A stretch of DNA of 64,000 nucleotides from Cornus controversa (Eukaryota; Streptophyta; Magnoliopsida; Cornales; Cornaceae): positions 29,168,001 through 29,232,000 of the forward strand of contig CM048845.1 of the NCBI GenBank assembly GCA_026545225.1, in the 5' to 3' direction. Position 1 is the stretch's first letter, and each line of letters starts with the position of its first letter. Position numbers and translations under genes: made by a program. Positions 12,730 through 24,669 of the stretch are shown here, in pieces. A model generated the notes under the pieces. It was given only the letters and a program-made list of their open reading frames with translations, made no database searches and was not told the origin of the DNA.

Positions 12730-12989
12730 TTATCTATTTGATTGATTAGATTTTAAAGAATTAAAAATACACATAAGCATAAAGACACATGACTACATAT
12801 AAATTTAAACAAGCATGGTCAATCAATGTGACAAATCTTACTTATGCCTATCTTTCTTCTAATGGCTCAAAATCTATGACATCTAAACACATGAGCTCTT
12901 AAGAAGTGCCTAGAATTATCTAGAATGTTCCTAAAATACCATAATCCTAAAACTAAAGTGTCCAACAAAAATCTAGAAAATCTTTCTAT

Positions 12990-13450
12990 GACACTTAGAA
13001 GTGATTCAATCTTAAGAAGAAATGAGTTTACCCATCATGCTCAAATTGTATTTATCTTGCATGCTTTTGAGAGTTCTTCTGCATAATTTCTCATTTGTTG
13101 ACTCAAGAATAATATCGTCCAAATATATGAGCACAATTAACAAATCATTATCATTGGTTTTGATGAATAAAAATCATTAAAAATGCTTCTATCAAAATCA
13201 TTTTCTATGAGAGAACCACTAAGCCTTTCATAATAAGTTGTTTGAAGCTCATTTTAAACCATATAAGGCTTTTGAAAAGTTTAAACACATAGTTTAAAAC
13301 TTTGTGCATTTCAAATTTAGGTGGTTGTTCTACACAAATTTCCACTGATATAAAGTCATTTAAGAATGCATTTGATAACCACATTTCATGCAAAAACATG
13401 TAGCATCCTTATTGCTTCTATTCTAGATACATGTGCAAAGTTTCTTTCAT
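12990..13450 (-). pseudogene. Decayed Copia reverse transcriptase fragment
   Basis: Read on the minus strand from 13399 this gives a Copia RT-like run: WLSNAFLNDFISVEICVEQP, then a KLFKSLIWFK-like piece corresponding to the family's KLKKALYGLKQ. Further left, bases near 13105-13115 fit a broken Y-V-D-D region, and 13010-13040 fits the following M-G-x-L motif. Stops and frameshifts are frequent. Flanking sequence 12768-12989 and 13451 to about 14280 may be more of the same element, but I cannot place domains there. Confidence 0.65.
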
Positions 13451-15017
13451 GATCATCCTTTCTTCTCAAGTGAAACCTTGGGTCACTAATATAACTTAAT
13501 TTCTAATGAAAACACCTAACTTATATTTCTATCTTTTTTATGCCGATCTAAGTGTGGTCATTTGGTCTACGAACTAAGCTCTGATCAGAAATTCATTTAA
13601 TCCTTTTGAATTGCTAAGATCCAAGAACTTAAAATCTTTGGCCTCATTGATTTTCATCTAGAGAAGCAAGAGCCAAATAATTGAAATTATTTCAAAGCAA
13701 GAATCTTATGCAACTATCTTTAAAATGTTCACCCAGAAAAGATCAATTTGGAGAAGGTGAACCATGCTTCAACATATGGAAAGATCTTTATGAAAATCAT
13801 TCTGGAAGCTATCTTTCTAGGATTCTTTTTATTTTCTTTGAGATTATTCTAATGTGAATTTCATTTGAAATGTCTATAGTCTCAAGTCCATCTATACCTT
13901 TTGGATAAATGATTCTCAAATTCTTTACAGAAGATGTTGATTAAAATGATAAACATATAATCAACATAATTTTATATATGATTTTTATGAAAAGATTTAT
14001 AATTAAGGTTATTCCAATCAAAACCAATGATCATATAAAGGATGATTACCCATTCATCTCGTACCTGACAAATGTAACAAGTATTATGGAGCTATGTGGA
14101 CATTAACAAACATGAACCTTCGCAAACTAGAGCTAGATAACAATCCCCACATAATGGTCAGTTTGAACAAAAATATCAACACCAACCCTAAAATTCTCTT
14201 TGAAAAGTGAACATGCATTCTAATGTTTGGCTTATTATCATATTTGGAGAATACAAAGAACACTTCTATTTTTAAAAGAAAAACTTATTGAAAATGCTCG
14301 ACACTGTTGTTCATTACCGTGAAGCATGCATGAATGCTTGTGCGTGGATGACTGTGCAATGCTTAAGCTCTTTTTGCTTTCTTGTAAGCCCATGTAGTGG
14401 TGTAGGGTCAATGACTTCCAAATCGAACGATTTTAGGGTACTAGGTGAAAAGGCACCCTTAAGACTTAATAACCGAGCTTCCAGGGCGATGAGCTTAGAC
14501 AAGTCACCCGCTTCATTATTGCTCAACCTTACACACTTATACACGAATACTCCCTACTTAATGAGGCACAGAGACCTGGTTTGTTAAGTGAGAAGGCTTA
14601 TTGCAAAGATTTTTCTCTCTTTTTCTTTTTTTAATTATAAACAACTGGAAGAACTCATTCTCTAAATTGGTCAAATAAAAATAGAAATTTACAAGATTCT
14701 CCATCAAACTTATACCCCATAACTTAAAATACATATGTGCTAGCTTGTGCTGTGAAGGACAAATTTAGGGTAAAAACTGTACCATATTCACAATTGAACA
14801 AAAATGTGGACTATTATAACCTAATGCATAGTTTCCAAAAGTGCGGGTATTTACAATGTCAAAAGCTCCTAACTACCTGTTGCATTTATCTCGAACATTT
14901 ATTGGGATGATCTTCCCTTAAGAAGCAAGACATCATGGCAAAAATGAACAAAAATGCATTACAATGACAATAAACAAAAGATTAAACAGTTGCAAGCATA
15001 TGCACGTGGTATACCGC
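13451..15017. other. Unassigned sequence, possibly old retroelement
   Basis: No supported gene. Two opposite-strand ORFs near 14288-14587 overlap fully and resemble nothing I recognise. The stretch may join the decayed Copia fragment to the minus-strand Athila-type 3' region at 15018. Confidence 0.3.
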
Positions 15018-15051
15018 ACCACCAAACTTAAATCAAACATTATCCTCAATG
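15018..15051 (-). other. Polypurine-tract-like motif and hairpin, Athila-type 3' region
   Basis: On the minus strand: CATTGAGGATAATG followed by TTTAAGTTTGGTGGTG. The same pair of motifs occurs at 47404-47440 (+). It lies downstream of the minus-strand post-pol ORF at 15720-16632, as expected for an Athila-type 3' end. Confidence 0.5.
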
Positions 15052-15719
15052 ATTTGAAGAAAAGATAAAGGAATGAAATTACCGGGAAAGTGGTTCTCAA
15101 TAAATATAGCAATCAATTACGAGCAAGCCACTATGTGAGTAGTAAAACCTGCATGGATCACCAACTCTAGACTACGAGCATTATGGGGGACAAAAAGTAA
15201 ATAAAAATAAAAAGACAAAGTAATTATGTAAACACATTGTTTGCTTTTTTGTTCTTCTTTTTTTTAGACCAACATCACGTTTCATCCTAAACTCTGAACT
15301 GGTGTCTTCCAATTTGATAAGAGGTATATGTGATAAGATATTGAATATCCAGGCACGCTAACGTACAGCATGCAAAGGGGCTGCCTTTCTTTATTAAAGT
15401 CATACTCTGTTGAAGCAATCTCAACAGTATTGGAAATTGAAACCAGACTTTAATAAACAAAAATCATCAACTGTATCATGCATATACCAACTATGGAATT
15501 GGTATTACATACATAGTCAGAGCATGGGTGACAGCGATATGAGGCAAAATTTAAAAGAAAGACAGAAAACAGAAAACATAATTGAAACAAAAACTGCATT
15601 CCATAAATTTGTAAAACATTTAAGTACAATGTAATATGATGGAATACACAAAAAGGTCTAAAGACATGGCCTACATCGCCTACCTAAATAAAGAAAGAAC
15701 TAAAATTAAAAATAAAATA

Positions 15720-16632
15720 TGAAAATGCTAAACTAGTCTAGGGTGGGTGGTGGTTGAGGTGGCTCAGTGGGTGGTGCAAAGGTCGAAACGGTAGCTGGGC
15801 CAAACACCATAATTCATCAAAAAGTCTGGAACTCATCAATCAATGTCCTCTAACCTTGAGTCAGAGATGTAATATCCTCCCTCATGGCTACCAGCTGACT
15901 CTGAGTCACTTGGACGTGCTTGTCAAAGCCCTGCTGTAATCTCTCTACATCTGCCGCCAGATAAGAGTACCTAGTGGCCAATATATCAAGCTGCTCATGG
16001 CTTAGACCGGTCGAATCATCCTCTACCTCCTCATCTGATGGCTCATTCTCTGTAGGCTCGTCCTCCTCTGCCAGTGCCATAGGGTTATCCTTATCTATAT
16101 CCTCATGCTCATGCCCCTGGTGATTCTAGCGCTCCAGATGCCTACGGACCTATACCCAGTGAGTGTGCTGGAATCAAGGAGGTGGTCCTATTTGGATATC
16201 GATATCAGTGAATGCAATATTGGCTCTACTGATAAAAGTAGTGACCAAGTAAGGAAATGGAAGCAGCCAAGTATCGGCTCTCTTGATCCCTTTCTGGAAG
16301 AGAGCATCCCACACTTTATATATCTGTCCCCATATCAGTGATAGGACAAAAAACCACGTGTCGACGGTATGAGCTGCGTATAAGCAGCGAAGAAGGCCAC
16401 CCTAGCGCTCTACCACATGTCCTAAAGGACACGCGTTCTTGATAAGGATGGTATCTAAAAACCATAAGTCCCTCGGGCACATAGATTTTCTCGAGCAATT
16501 TTGACTGGGGGTGGTAAACTCCCCATTGCACATATCCATGACCATGGAGATCAAGATAGTGTCAGGTGTAAGGGACTCCCTGAAGAGTGGGTGACCATCT
16601 TGGTCAACCATATCTGGAGGCTGTAGGTGCAA
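15720..16632 (-). pseudogene. Athila-type post-pol ORF, broken
   Basis: Minus-strand pieces at 16632-16402 and 16080-15850 parallel the plus-strand ORF at 45871-47101. Both contain an LWFLD-x-x-L-x-KN-x-CP-G-H block, then an acidic stretch (EEDEPTENEPSDEEVEDD here) and a C-terminal coiled-coil-like segment ending in a proline-rich tail. In Athila elements this position holds the so-called envelope-like ORF. I see no membrane segment in either copy, so an envelope role is not shown by the sequence. Frameshifts and stops separate the pieces. Function unknown. Confidence 0.55.
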
Positions 16633-16853
16633 GCAAATATAATTGTTTCTTCCTTAGAAACAAGGTGAACTAAGCAAATAATTAAAGGATACTTTGTAAT
16701 ATTGGTTGAATATTTCTTTGATGTTGCACCCGTTTGCTCTTAAAAGATCAATGGCTGCAAGGGGGCAACTGTAAAAAGGTGTGCATAAAAAATATAGGAA
16801 CGAATGATGGATTTAGCCATGAGACTCAAAGTGGCCAGAAATAGGCTTTCTTT

Positions 16854-17014
16854 GTGACCCAAACAGGTCAGAGGTGGACCCGTCTAGCGACCCGATGGGT
16901 TATGAGTGGATATTTCTCGTGACCCAATAGATCTCAAGTGGATTCTTCCTGTGACCTAATAGGTTACGGGCGGATATTTCCCGCGAGCCGATGGTTCTTG
17001 GGTGGTCTTTTTTT
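16854..17014 (+). repeat. 32-bp minisatellite, about five diverged units
   Basis: Units begin GTGACCC/GCGACCC and carry a (C/G)GATGGGTTA-like core and a GTGGATATTTC-like tail. Unit length is 32-33 bases and the copies are well diverged. It sits just upstream of a second short repeat that is split by a solo LTR. Confidence 0.65.
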
Positions 17015-17117
17015 TTACTCTAATGGATTATATAAGACGTTTTCATAGGATATGAATGGATCTCAGAGGTCCCAAGGGTTTCTCAGATTGGTTCCAAGGA
17101 TCGTACAGTGATATAAC

Positions 17118-18618
17118 GGTCACGAGTGACTTTAACCCGCAAAGGTATTGCAAACGGTTGTGAATGCTTTAACTCACGAAGGATAGCGGTCGTGGGTGTT
17201 GTGCTTTGCTGGTGCGCTACTCGCAATTTATAAATTTATCATTTGCAATAGAACGAATCCTTGACAGGGCTCTAAGTTGAGGGTGTCAATTCCACAGAGA
17301 CTACGTAGGTATAACTCGCTAAAGGTTGAAGGTTGGTTCTTGTTTAAATCACAACCATTTGTTAGTTGTTTTCTTACTCTACTTTGAAAGCATAAAGTAT
17401 AATGTAAATACAAAGGTTGAGAGAAGAGTAAAGGACTAGGGTTAGACTTCACGACTAGCCTCGTACTATGTCATGTTTATAATAAATTAGGAAAATTCAT
17501 GCAAATGTGTACTAAATGATTCGTTGACAAGTCCCACATACAACGACATCGCCAAGAGAATACACACACCTTAATATACTATAATCTATCTTCAATTAGC
17601 GTGATTTCTCTACCTACCTACTTACTTAATTATCTAACTACCTAAGTGTAGCTAAATCATTGTCTCTAAGCATGGACTATGCAAATCTAGCTATGCATGT
17701 TATAGTAAAAACTACTCTCAAGCCGTCACTTGCAGTCCTTGTGAAACTTACAAGTGTTTGAAGATCATATGAGAATTTTAAGCATTTCTAAGACAAGAAG
17801 ATAAATTACAACTTATACTAATACAAGGCTCGAGGCAAGAGACATATACACAAAATATATAAAAATTTCCAATTCATTGAAGTTAGAACATATTTACAAG
17901 GCTAGGGTTTGTCAAAACCCTAGAGACGGATTAGTTGATTATGGTGGGTTGGAAGCACTCCATAGATAGAGATGATCCCATGCTCAAAATGGTTTTCAAG
18001 GCCTTACAATGCTCTCTTTGAAGCTTTCCCTATCTAGAACTTCACTTTCTCTCTCTAGAATCTTATATATGCTCTCTATTACAAGAATTGTGATATGATA
18101 TTTCTATTATATATTTTCTTGCTATATAACTGATCTGAGGCTCAAAATATCATAGAAATTCCGTACAAGGTTTTATCCAAACAAAATTGGACAAGTGGCA
18201 AGTGGAGAAAATATTTGCAAAAAAATATCTTCAGCAGGTTTGGGCGATGCATAGAAGTAGAGACTTCGATGCATCAAAGCTGCGATGCATCGAAGTAGGA
18301 ACTTCGATGCATCGATCTCTCCTTCTTATAGAGATCTTCAACTCTCTAACTTTCCAACTCCGGTCTTGACGTGTCATTCACTATTCCTTGATGTAGACTA
18401 GCCATGAAGTATGACAGGACATAGGAATGCATTCTCAAACTAACAAAGGAGTCAAATTACGTCGAATTCTAAGTTTGAACCTGAAATCATCAAAAACATA
18501 AAAGCACGTAAAAACTATACAATATTTGCAACTATGGGATCAAAATACATAAGTAAAGGCATGAAAATGTATAACATTCAACGCTTATCAGTGGGTGACT
18601 TTAACTAACGAATGTTAG
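17118..18618 (+). repeat. Second minisatellite, third unit split by a solo LTR
   Basis: Units of about 32-38 bases at 17118, 17156 and 17188 share GGT(C/T)(A/G)(C/T)G-(A/G)-GTGACTTTAAC. The third unit is interrupted after 17196 and continues at 18596 once the LTR and one TSD copy are removed. Confidence 0.65.
17197..18590 (-). mobile_element. Solo LTR (1394 bp) with TSD GTGGG
   Basis: GTGGG flanks it at 17192-17196 and 18591-18595. On the minus strand it starts TGATAAGCGTTGAATG, like Athila-type LTRs, and ends in CA. A minus-strand TATATAG box lies at 18122-18128, with a cluster of CGATGCATCGAAG palindromic repeats at about 18246-18322, roughly 120 bases upstream of it. No primer-binding site or internal sequence is attached, as expected after LTR-LTR recombination. 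Confidence 0.85.
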
Positions 18619-21462
18619 GGGATGATTGAGGGCAACCTCCCTTCGCGGGTATGTTTCAGTTGATACCTTGGCATACTCTAGGGCTGGGAGAAATCATGGA
18701 GGAATGAGTGATCATGTGGCTCCGAGCTTATAACCTCGAATGAGAATTCTCATAGCAACAATCGTGTAGAGGATTATCGTCTCTTCTCTTTGAAATGAAA
18801 AGTAACTAGTTGAGATATTACTTCTAGCCTTGATACGATAGAGCTCGTATGAAGCTATAGTGATCTGCGGGTCATTTTAGGCACAGAGGCTCATTGTGAT
18901 ATAACCTAGGCGGTTATGGTGTCATAACTCCAGCTGGGAATATGGGTTGAGTGTGGAATAGAGGATTAAGAGAATGACTCATTGAGGTCTAAAGTATAAC
19001 TGCTTAGCCCACAGGAGGTATTATGTATTGTGCTATAAAAACTCCAAGGCATAGGACAGTGCATAATACTTACCCGCTACCATAAAAAAGATGTCCATGG
19101 CTTCAACCAAGTATGGCAAAGGAAGGGACACGTGGCATGATGAGCTTGTGCCACATAGGATGACAGTTATCAAAGGTTCACACCTGATATATACCCTATG
19201 GTGTGAAGGTAGTTAGCCAACTCTGACCCCCCTTCCTTTCCTAGTCATATTTGCTTTCTCTCTCTCCCATCTTACACACAACTCACCTTTCAAATACAAT
19301 TTGATAATATTTTTAGATAATTTTTGGTATGTGAGATAGAAGAGAATATTCTAAACTTTTGGGGGTTCTATGAACTAAGTCTCAAAAATTTGTAGAATAG
19401 CTGTGTCGGGGTTATTTTTGAAAAATGATAACATATATATGGGATGATATAGTAAATGAAGAAGTTTGTGTGGGGTCTATTTAGTTAATGACCAATGTTG
19501 GACAACATAACAGGGCTCATATGAAATAGGAAAAGTTGGTAAGGGTTCCTTTATAATATGAAAAGTTCCTGCAAGGGCCAATTGAAATATAAGAAGCTGA
19601 ATTAGGCTACTTTTAAATCTTTCTCCAATCCTTATAGAAGTCGGGGCTAGATTGGTTTGGAGTATATGTTGAGAAGCAAAATGATGAGACGGATTTTTGC
19701 CTGCACCATTTTGCAATTGGAGTTCAATTTTATCTAGAATGTGGCAGATACAATGGACTCCTATTTGCAGTATTTGGTTGCTCTATTTAGCCCTTGATTT
19801 GTTTTCTGGTGTTAGAGTATATTACTGTGTTGATGTTATTATGAGAGATCCTGTAAATAGTTTGGGCATCCTTGGTTCAATTTTCTGCTTGGTTGATAGT
19901 TTCTGAGAACTGTTTTCTAAAAACTTAGTTTAAAAAATGTCGTTTTTTTAAAACTGTCTTTTATAGTTTTCTGAAAATAATTTTCTATTTTCTGGATTCT
20001 TGAGAACTATTTTTCGAGTGACGAACCAAGCAGGCCCTTTCTTTTTGACGTGTGATCCTTCTGCCATATTCTTTTTTTCTCAAGGTTTTATTAGATTGTT
20101 TGCTTGTTATGTTAATAATATGTTGTTTATGGAAAAAAAATCTAAATTTCATGCTTGGGCGGAATTCATGCATAAATTCTATGAAGTCTATTACTTTTAA
20201 GATGCTCGCTATTAGGGGAAAAAAACAAAAAAACAAAAATGAAAACAAAAACAAAAATGAAAAATCACACCACATTTTCAAAATTACATGACATGGATGC
20301 CATTATAATTTCACAATTGACAATAATTCCTGGCAAATTTGGAAAAGACAACGATCATCACATGGATATGAAATAAATTGTCTTGGTTTTAGGCCAACTG
20401 GAAAACTAGTTACACGAGATAAACTCCATTGCTTTAAGCCTGGCTTTTACGATAAGGAATTAAAGCTTTGGTTAACCCAAAAATCTCTGTCGCACTTGCA
20501 TCCAAGGACATTAAGTCCACGATAGATGAAATCCTACTAGTGCCCGACTCTAGTCTGGCCTGGCCTGATAATTCCATTGCAAGCAGAGTAATCTAACCCG
20601 ATTTTAGACTATTAGCAAATAAGTAACATTTTAATTACAATAAATTAACATAGGACAACTGGACAAGTTTATCATGTGAATTTTTTTTTCTGTTAATTAA
20701 TGGATAGCTTAAATTTACTAATATACGCATCGTTCGACATACTCTTAACTTGGTCAATTAGTGAATGGCCACTAAAGTTTTGTGAAAGCAAAATGACAAA
20801 CAATGATATGCTAATTATTTCAATTGTAGTTTGCCATACAGCAATTTTTGTGACTACTCTTTGTATAAGTTATTAAAGTAGTAATTTTATTTTGTTCAAA
20901 CTTACTAGATTTTGTTTTGCTAAAATTATATATATATTTAATCTTTCATTAAAATAATAATGATATATCTTTTCGGCAATGGAATCAAAATACAAATAGT
21001 TTTTTAAAAAATTAAATTTTAAAAAAATTGATATAGAAGAAAAATTGATAATGTTTTTTTCTTTACCTCTTTTCTTTTTTACTTGTAATTTTTCGTTTTA
21101 TATTTTTTTCACATTTCATTTTTCTGTTTATTTATTTAGGTTGCATTTTTTTTATTATTATTTAAATTTTTTTTATCAAGGTATATATACCATGACTAAT
21201 ATTATAAATAAATTATTTTATAATTGGTTTATAAAATTTCAAATTTTGATCGCATAGTACAAATTGGGGCCCTCAAATTAAAATATCTGCCTCCACGTAC
21301 AAAAGGAAAGACTTTTTCATTGTTTCCTCTTCCTTCCAATCGTCTTTTCTGTTTATAATGCACTTTTTTCCACACGTTTATGTCCAATTGTCATGGTCAT
21401 GTGTGGGGCTACTGATGGAAAACTATAGAGTTTACAAACTTTGTAGCAAACAAGAACATCAG
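18619..21462. other. Intergenic sequence without a supported gene
   Basis: AT-rich; ORFs up to 98 codons overlap on both strands and show no family signature. A (CAAAAA/GAAAAC)n simple repeat occupies about 20218-20265. Transposon boundaries may exist but I could not fix any. Confidence 0.4.
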
Positions 21463-21804
21463 CTAAACTAAGATCCAAACTCCTAAAGTAATCCAAACAC
21501 AAGATAAAAGAAATAACTCTAAAAAATTAGGGTTATACAGAAGTGGAGACAACTCTAACTTATTCAGAACGTGATGAGAGAAAGGATGAAGAGGAAATCG
21601 AAATGTACAGAGGTGGGCAGCAAAAAGGATAATCTCATCAAGACTGAAAGGGTACTCTTGCACAACAACATCATCAATGATCTCACAGTCATCCTCAAGC
21701 TTTTCGATATCTATATGTCTTCTAGGTTCATCAAACGCAAGAGGAATGCTACTAACTAAGGATCGACTAATAGTCCTCTCACTACTCTCACTTTTCTCAG
21801 CCAT
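21463..21804 (-). CDS. Hypothetical 113-residue ORF
   Basis: Starts MAEKSESSERTISRSL, acidic in the middle (EKLEDDCEIIDD), hydrophobic at the C-terminus. I do not recognise it. A TATA-like TATAAATA lies on the opposite strand at 22284-22291, so the neighbourhood may be an unrelated LTR-like promoter rather than this ORF's. Could be a first exon, a transposon remnant or chance. Confidence 0.22.
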   Translation of the reverse strand: MAEKSESSERTISRSLVSSIPLAFDEPRRHIDIEKLEDDCEIIDDVVVQEYPFSLDEIILFAAHLCTFRFPLHPFSHHVLNKLELSPLLYNPNFLELFLLSCVWITLGVWILV

Positions 21805-22649
21805 GGATTAATGAAAAGAATAGGAAAATAGAGATTAGAATAATTAAGAAGAGGGAGAAGAAACTAACCTTCAAGACGTAAGAAGACCACCAAAAAGCCA
21901 ATGAAGATCAGAAGCGAAGAGCGAACGAACAAGAATTACAGAAATCCAGTTTGAGAGGGAAAGACGAAAGTAATAATGGAAATGGCTCTTCAATTGCCTA
22001 GGTTAATGGTATCGTGCCCACGATCAAGGCAATTAATGATGATACATCAACACAGAAACCTTTTGAATTTCCTATTGTTTGTAGAAACAAAAGGAAATTG
22101 GGGTCAAGTGTGGAGGAAAAATCTTCCCCATATAAAATTGATACATGTACAACATTGGGGAACAGCCACGTGGATAAAGAATAGAAGCTCTGATCAACAT
22201 AACAGATAATTTTAGAAATACAAGTCCAAAAAGGAGTATATACCTTAGGCTGAAATCCAAGGGGGATTAGTAATAAAAATCGTGTATAAATAAGGGGAAA
22301 GAGAGCTTCAAAGCATTCATTCAAGCAATAATATAACAATTTTCTCTTAATTCTCTTAATATTATATTTTCTTGTGTGTGTTCAAGAAAATCTTTGACTA
22401 GTCAAGGTTAATAGATTTTTTCACCTACAATAATATTATAAAAAAAGAGTGAATACAAATATTAGGCCATCCATTTTGCTGACGTGGCTCTTTGCAATCG
22501 TAGAGATTTGAGGCTACCGGTATGCAAGCTCCCTACATTATTATTTTAATATTTTTTATATAAAAATAATTCATAAAAAAATTTAAATATTTATTGACTA
22601 ATAAAAAGACATGGCATATTTTTGGCACATTTCTTACCGTCGTGCCCCC

Positions 22650-23057
22650 TACCTGGCTTTGAAAATTAGTTTTGATTCATTCCCAAAGAGTAGAGTTTTC
22701 TTGATCTGAACCCGTGACTGGATCTTCCCCAATCATCATCCAGGATTTGCATAATGCTTCATCTTCTTCTTTTGACCAATTGGTCTTCTTTTGCTTTGAG
22801 GGATGTTCAAATTGAGAAGGTTGTTGAGATGGGTATTGGGATTGATATGGGTAATAGGGTTTATATGAGAATTGGGGTTGATATAGGTTAGCAGATTGGG
22901 GTTGAGATAGATATTGAGGTTGATATGGGTATTCAGACTGGGGTTGAGATGGGTTACTGGATTACGAAAAATATTAAGTATTATTGAATTGCGGTGGTAT
23001 TTCGGAGTTTTGATATTGGTTGAAGAAAGAGTTGTAGAATGGAGGTCGAGAATCCAT
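22650..23057 (-). pseudogene. Harbinger ORF1-like (Myb/SANT) protein, broken
   Basis: From the ATG at 23057 the product begins MDSRPPFYNSFFNQYQNSEI, continues through a long Q/P/S/Y-rich region and ends in a Myb-like block with NWSKEEDEALCKSWM and STLWE-x-IK. This matches the layout of plant PIF/Harbinger ORF1 proteins, which are DNA-binding partners of the transposase. At least two in-frame stops (around 22965-22980) break it. The position inside an element with TTA target duplications supports the call. Confidence 0.65.
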
Positions 23058-23200
23058 GAAGTGAATTGAAGGATGAGAATTGACTGAAATGAATATTGAA
23101 AGATGAGATATGAATGAAATGAATATTGAAGGATGAGAAATGAGAGAATTGAGTGTGGTATTTATAAACTTTGAATTATTTTTTGAAAAACAAAAAAAAA

Positions 23201-23320
23201 GGCAAAGAGCCGTTTGGCTCAGCTGCCCAAAATATATATATATGGCAAGGAGCCTTTTAGCTCAGTAGCCCAAACCAAAAAACAATGGCAGGGAGCCGTT
23301 TGGCTCAACGGTCCAAACAA
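23201..23320 (+). repeat. Three copies of a GAGCC-GTTT-GGCTC hairpin repeat
   Basis: GGCAAAGAGCCGTTTGGCTC, GGCAAGGAGCCTTTTAGCTC and GGCAGGGAGCCGTTTGGCTC occur in tandem about 50 bases apart, each followed by a (G/C)CCCAAA-like tail. Self-complementary arms GAGCC/GGCTC could form small hairpins. They lie inside the Harbinger-like element upstream of its ORF1. Confidence 0.7.
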
Positions 23321-23521
23321 AAAAAAAATAGATAGAAAAGAGTATACAGAGGCAAAAGAGAATGAGGATTAAAAAATTCTTCTCTCTCACTCATTTGTAG
23401 GCTCCCAATTGTGGAGAGCCTGCAAATAAAAATATTGTGGGGCCTGCATTTGAGCGAGTCCCACACGGAATGAAAACCCTCTCTACATCTCATGTAGGGA
23501 GGGCCATAAGTGATGCCCTTA

Positions 23522-24070
23522 GCATCCCTTAATAGTTGTGTCACCAATGTAATTAGGCAAAACATTATGGGTCTTCACTTTTTTTATAGTGGGTGTATAT
23601 TGATATGATAACTCTCAGAATTATTACAAAAAAAAAAAAAAAAAAAATCGCACCTTACCTCTTTGTCGTTGGTTGTTCCTTAAATAAGGAGGTAAATTGC
23701 TTTTATTCCCATTTTGTGTGTTTTCTATTCAATAACACATTTCTCTTAAAAACTGACAATGAAATCATTTTATCTTCTTATTTAATGGACAACTAATGGC
23801 ATGGGGTAATGTGCAACTTTTTTTATAATTCAGGGGCATTATCTTTCAAAAATATAGTTAAGAAGTTATATCCCACAAAATGATATATAGCACACGTGAG
23901 TCAAGTGCAATTAAGCCTAATTCCTGTAACACATAATTGACACAGCACATCAAGATTTACAGTTTATCATACTCTCAACGACACAAGAATTAGAATAGTT
24001 TAAAAAAATATGTACAGATTTGAACATGGAAAATAAATATTATAGCTGTTCCTAACATTCATATATATAA
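23522..24070. other. Intergenic gap between Harbinger-like element and NHL gene
   Basis: AT-rich with a poly(A) run at about 23629-23647. It includes the NHL gene's 3' flank. Nothing else supported. Confidence 0.5.
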
Positions 24071-24622
24071 TCAAGTAACCTTCAAACTCCGTTTCATGGG
24101 AACACGTTTTAGCTTAATCTTCTTCTTGCGAGAAATCTTACCATTTGATCCAATGGGTACTGTACCCTGCAATTGCTTCCAGCTCATATTCATACTAGCA
24201 TGATGTACCCAAGACCCGTGGGTGACTAAAGCCACCATCACTTGTGCAGTTTTATTGATTGCTATCGCATTGACAAGTGATTTCCATACTCTTGCATTGG
24301 CATTCACTTCCTCTATAAAATGAGAGGTCCGACTAAATTTCTGCCGAAAAGAAAGCAATGTTATGTTCCCCAAAAGATCTTGATTATAATAAAATGATAA
24401 CACAATGTTATCATGGTAGATATCAGAGACTTTGTTGCGATTTTTCACATTAAGGTAGAATGTGAAGGTTGCATTCTGATGATTATTGTTGGAGAGTGGA
24501 ATGGAGAACCCAACAATGGTGTAGGTTGGGGATGTGGGACACAAGCATAGCCATAGAACGATGGGAACAATGACAATGGTGATTACAGATAAGATAAGAC
24601 ATACAGTAATCTTTGCCGACAT
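24071..24622 (-). CDS. NDR1/HIN1-like (NHL, LEA_2) membrane protein
   Basis: Single-exon 183-residue protein. A very short N-terminus (MSAK) leads into one membrane segment (about residues 5-28). This is followed by an extracytoplasmic LEA_2/WHy-type beta domain: TYTIVGFSIPL, then FTFYLNVKNRNKVSDIYHDN and LSFYYNQDLLGNITL. The family's usual N-P-N after the first strand is N-R-N here. Four N-glycosylation sequons (N50, N86, N123, N145) fit exposure outside the cytosol. The C-terminus (about 162-181) is very basic. NHL proteins are plant plasma-membrane proteins, several linked to pathogen response, senescence or stress; the specific role of this one is not shown. A minus-strand TATAAA lies about 41 bases upstream of the ATG. 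Length and intactness are normal for the family, and this is the only convincing host gene in the window. Confidence 0.82.
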   Translation of the reverse strand: MSAKITVCLILSVITIVIVPIVLWLCLCPTSPTYTIVGFSIPLSNNNHQNATFTFYLNVKNRNKVSDIYHDNIVLSFYYNQDLLGNITLLSFRQKFSRTSHFIEEVNANARVWKSLVNAIAINKTAQVMVALVTHGSWVHHASMNMSWKQLQGTVPIGSNGKISRKKKIKLKRVPMKRSLKVT

Positions 24623-24663
24623 GTTTTTCTGGGGGATAGGTGGAAAGGACGTTTTGAAAGGAA

Positions 24664-24669
24664 TTTATA
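24664..24669 (-). promoter_or_regulatory. Probable TATA box of the NHL gene
   Basis: TATAAA on the minus strand, 41 bases before the start codon. It implies a short 5' leader of roughly 15 bases. Confidence 0.45.

Larger units (their letters stand above)
22465..23518 (-). mobile_element. PIF/Harbinger-like element, TSD TTA
   Basis: TTA flanks both ends (22462-22464 and 23519-23521), the PIF/Harbinger target. The outer 14 bases, GGCCATCCATTTTG at left and GGGCATCACTTATG read inward from right, match at 10 of 14 positions. It encodes a broken Myb-like ORF1 on the minus strand and no transposase, so it was non-autonomous or lost it. Length 1054 bp. Confidence 0.7.

Noticed and set aside
14288-14587. 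Pair of opposite-strand ORFs
   Set aside because: Fully overlapping, no recognisable motif on either strand, no promoter support.
19477-20291. Several ORFs of 66-98 codons
   Set aside because: Low complexity, mutually overlapping on both strands, no family resemblance.
22284-22440. LTR-like promoter and leader (TATAAATA then A/T-rich leader)
   Set aside because: Suggestive of an R-U5 region, but I found no matching LTR ends, primer-binding site or target duplication.
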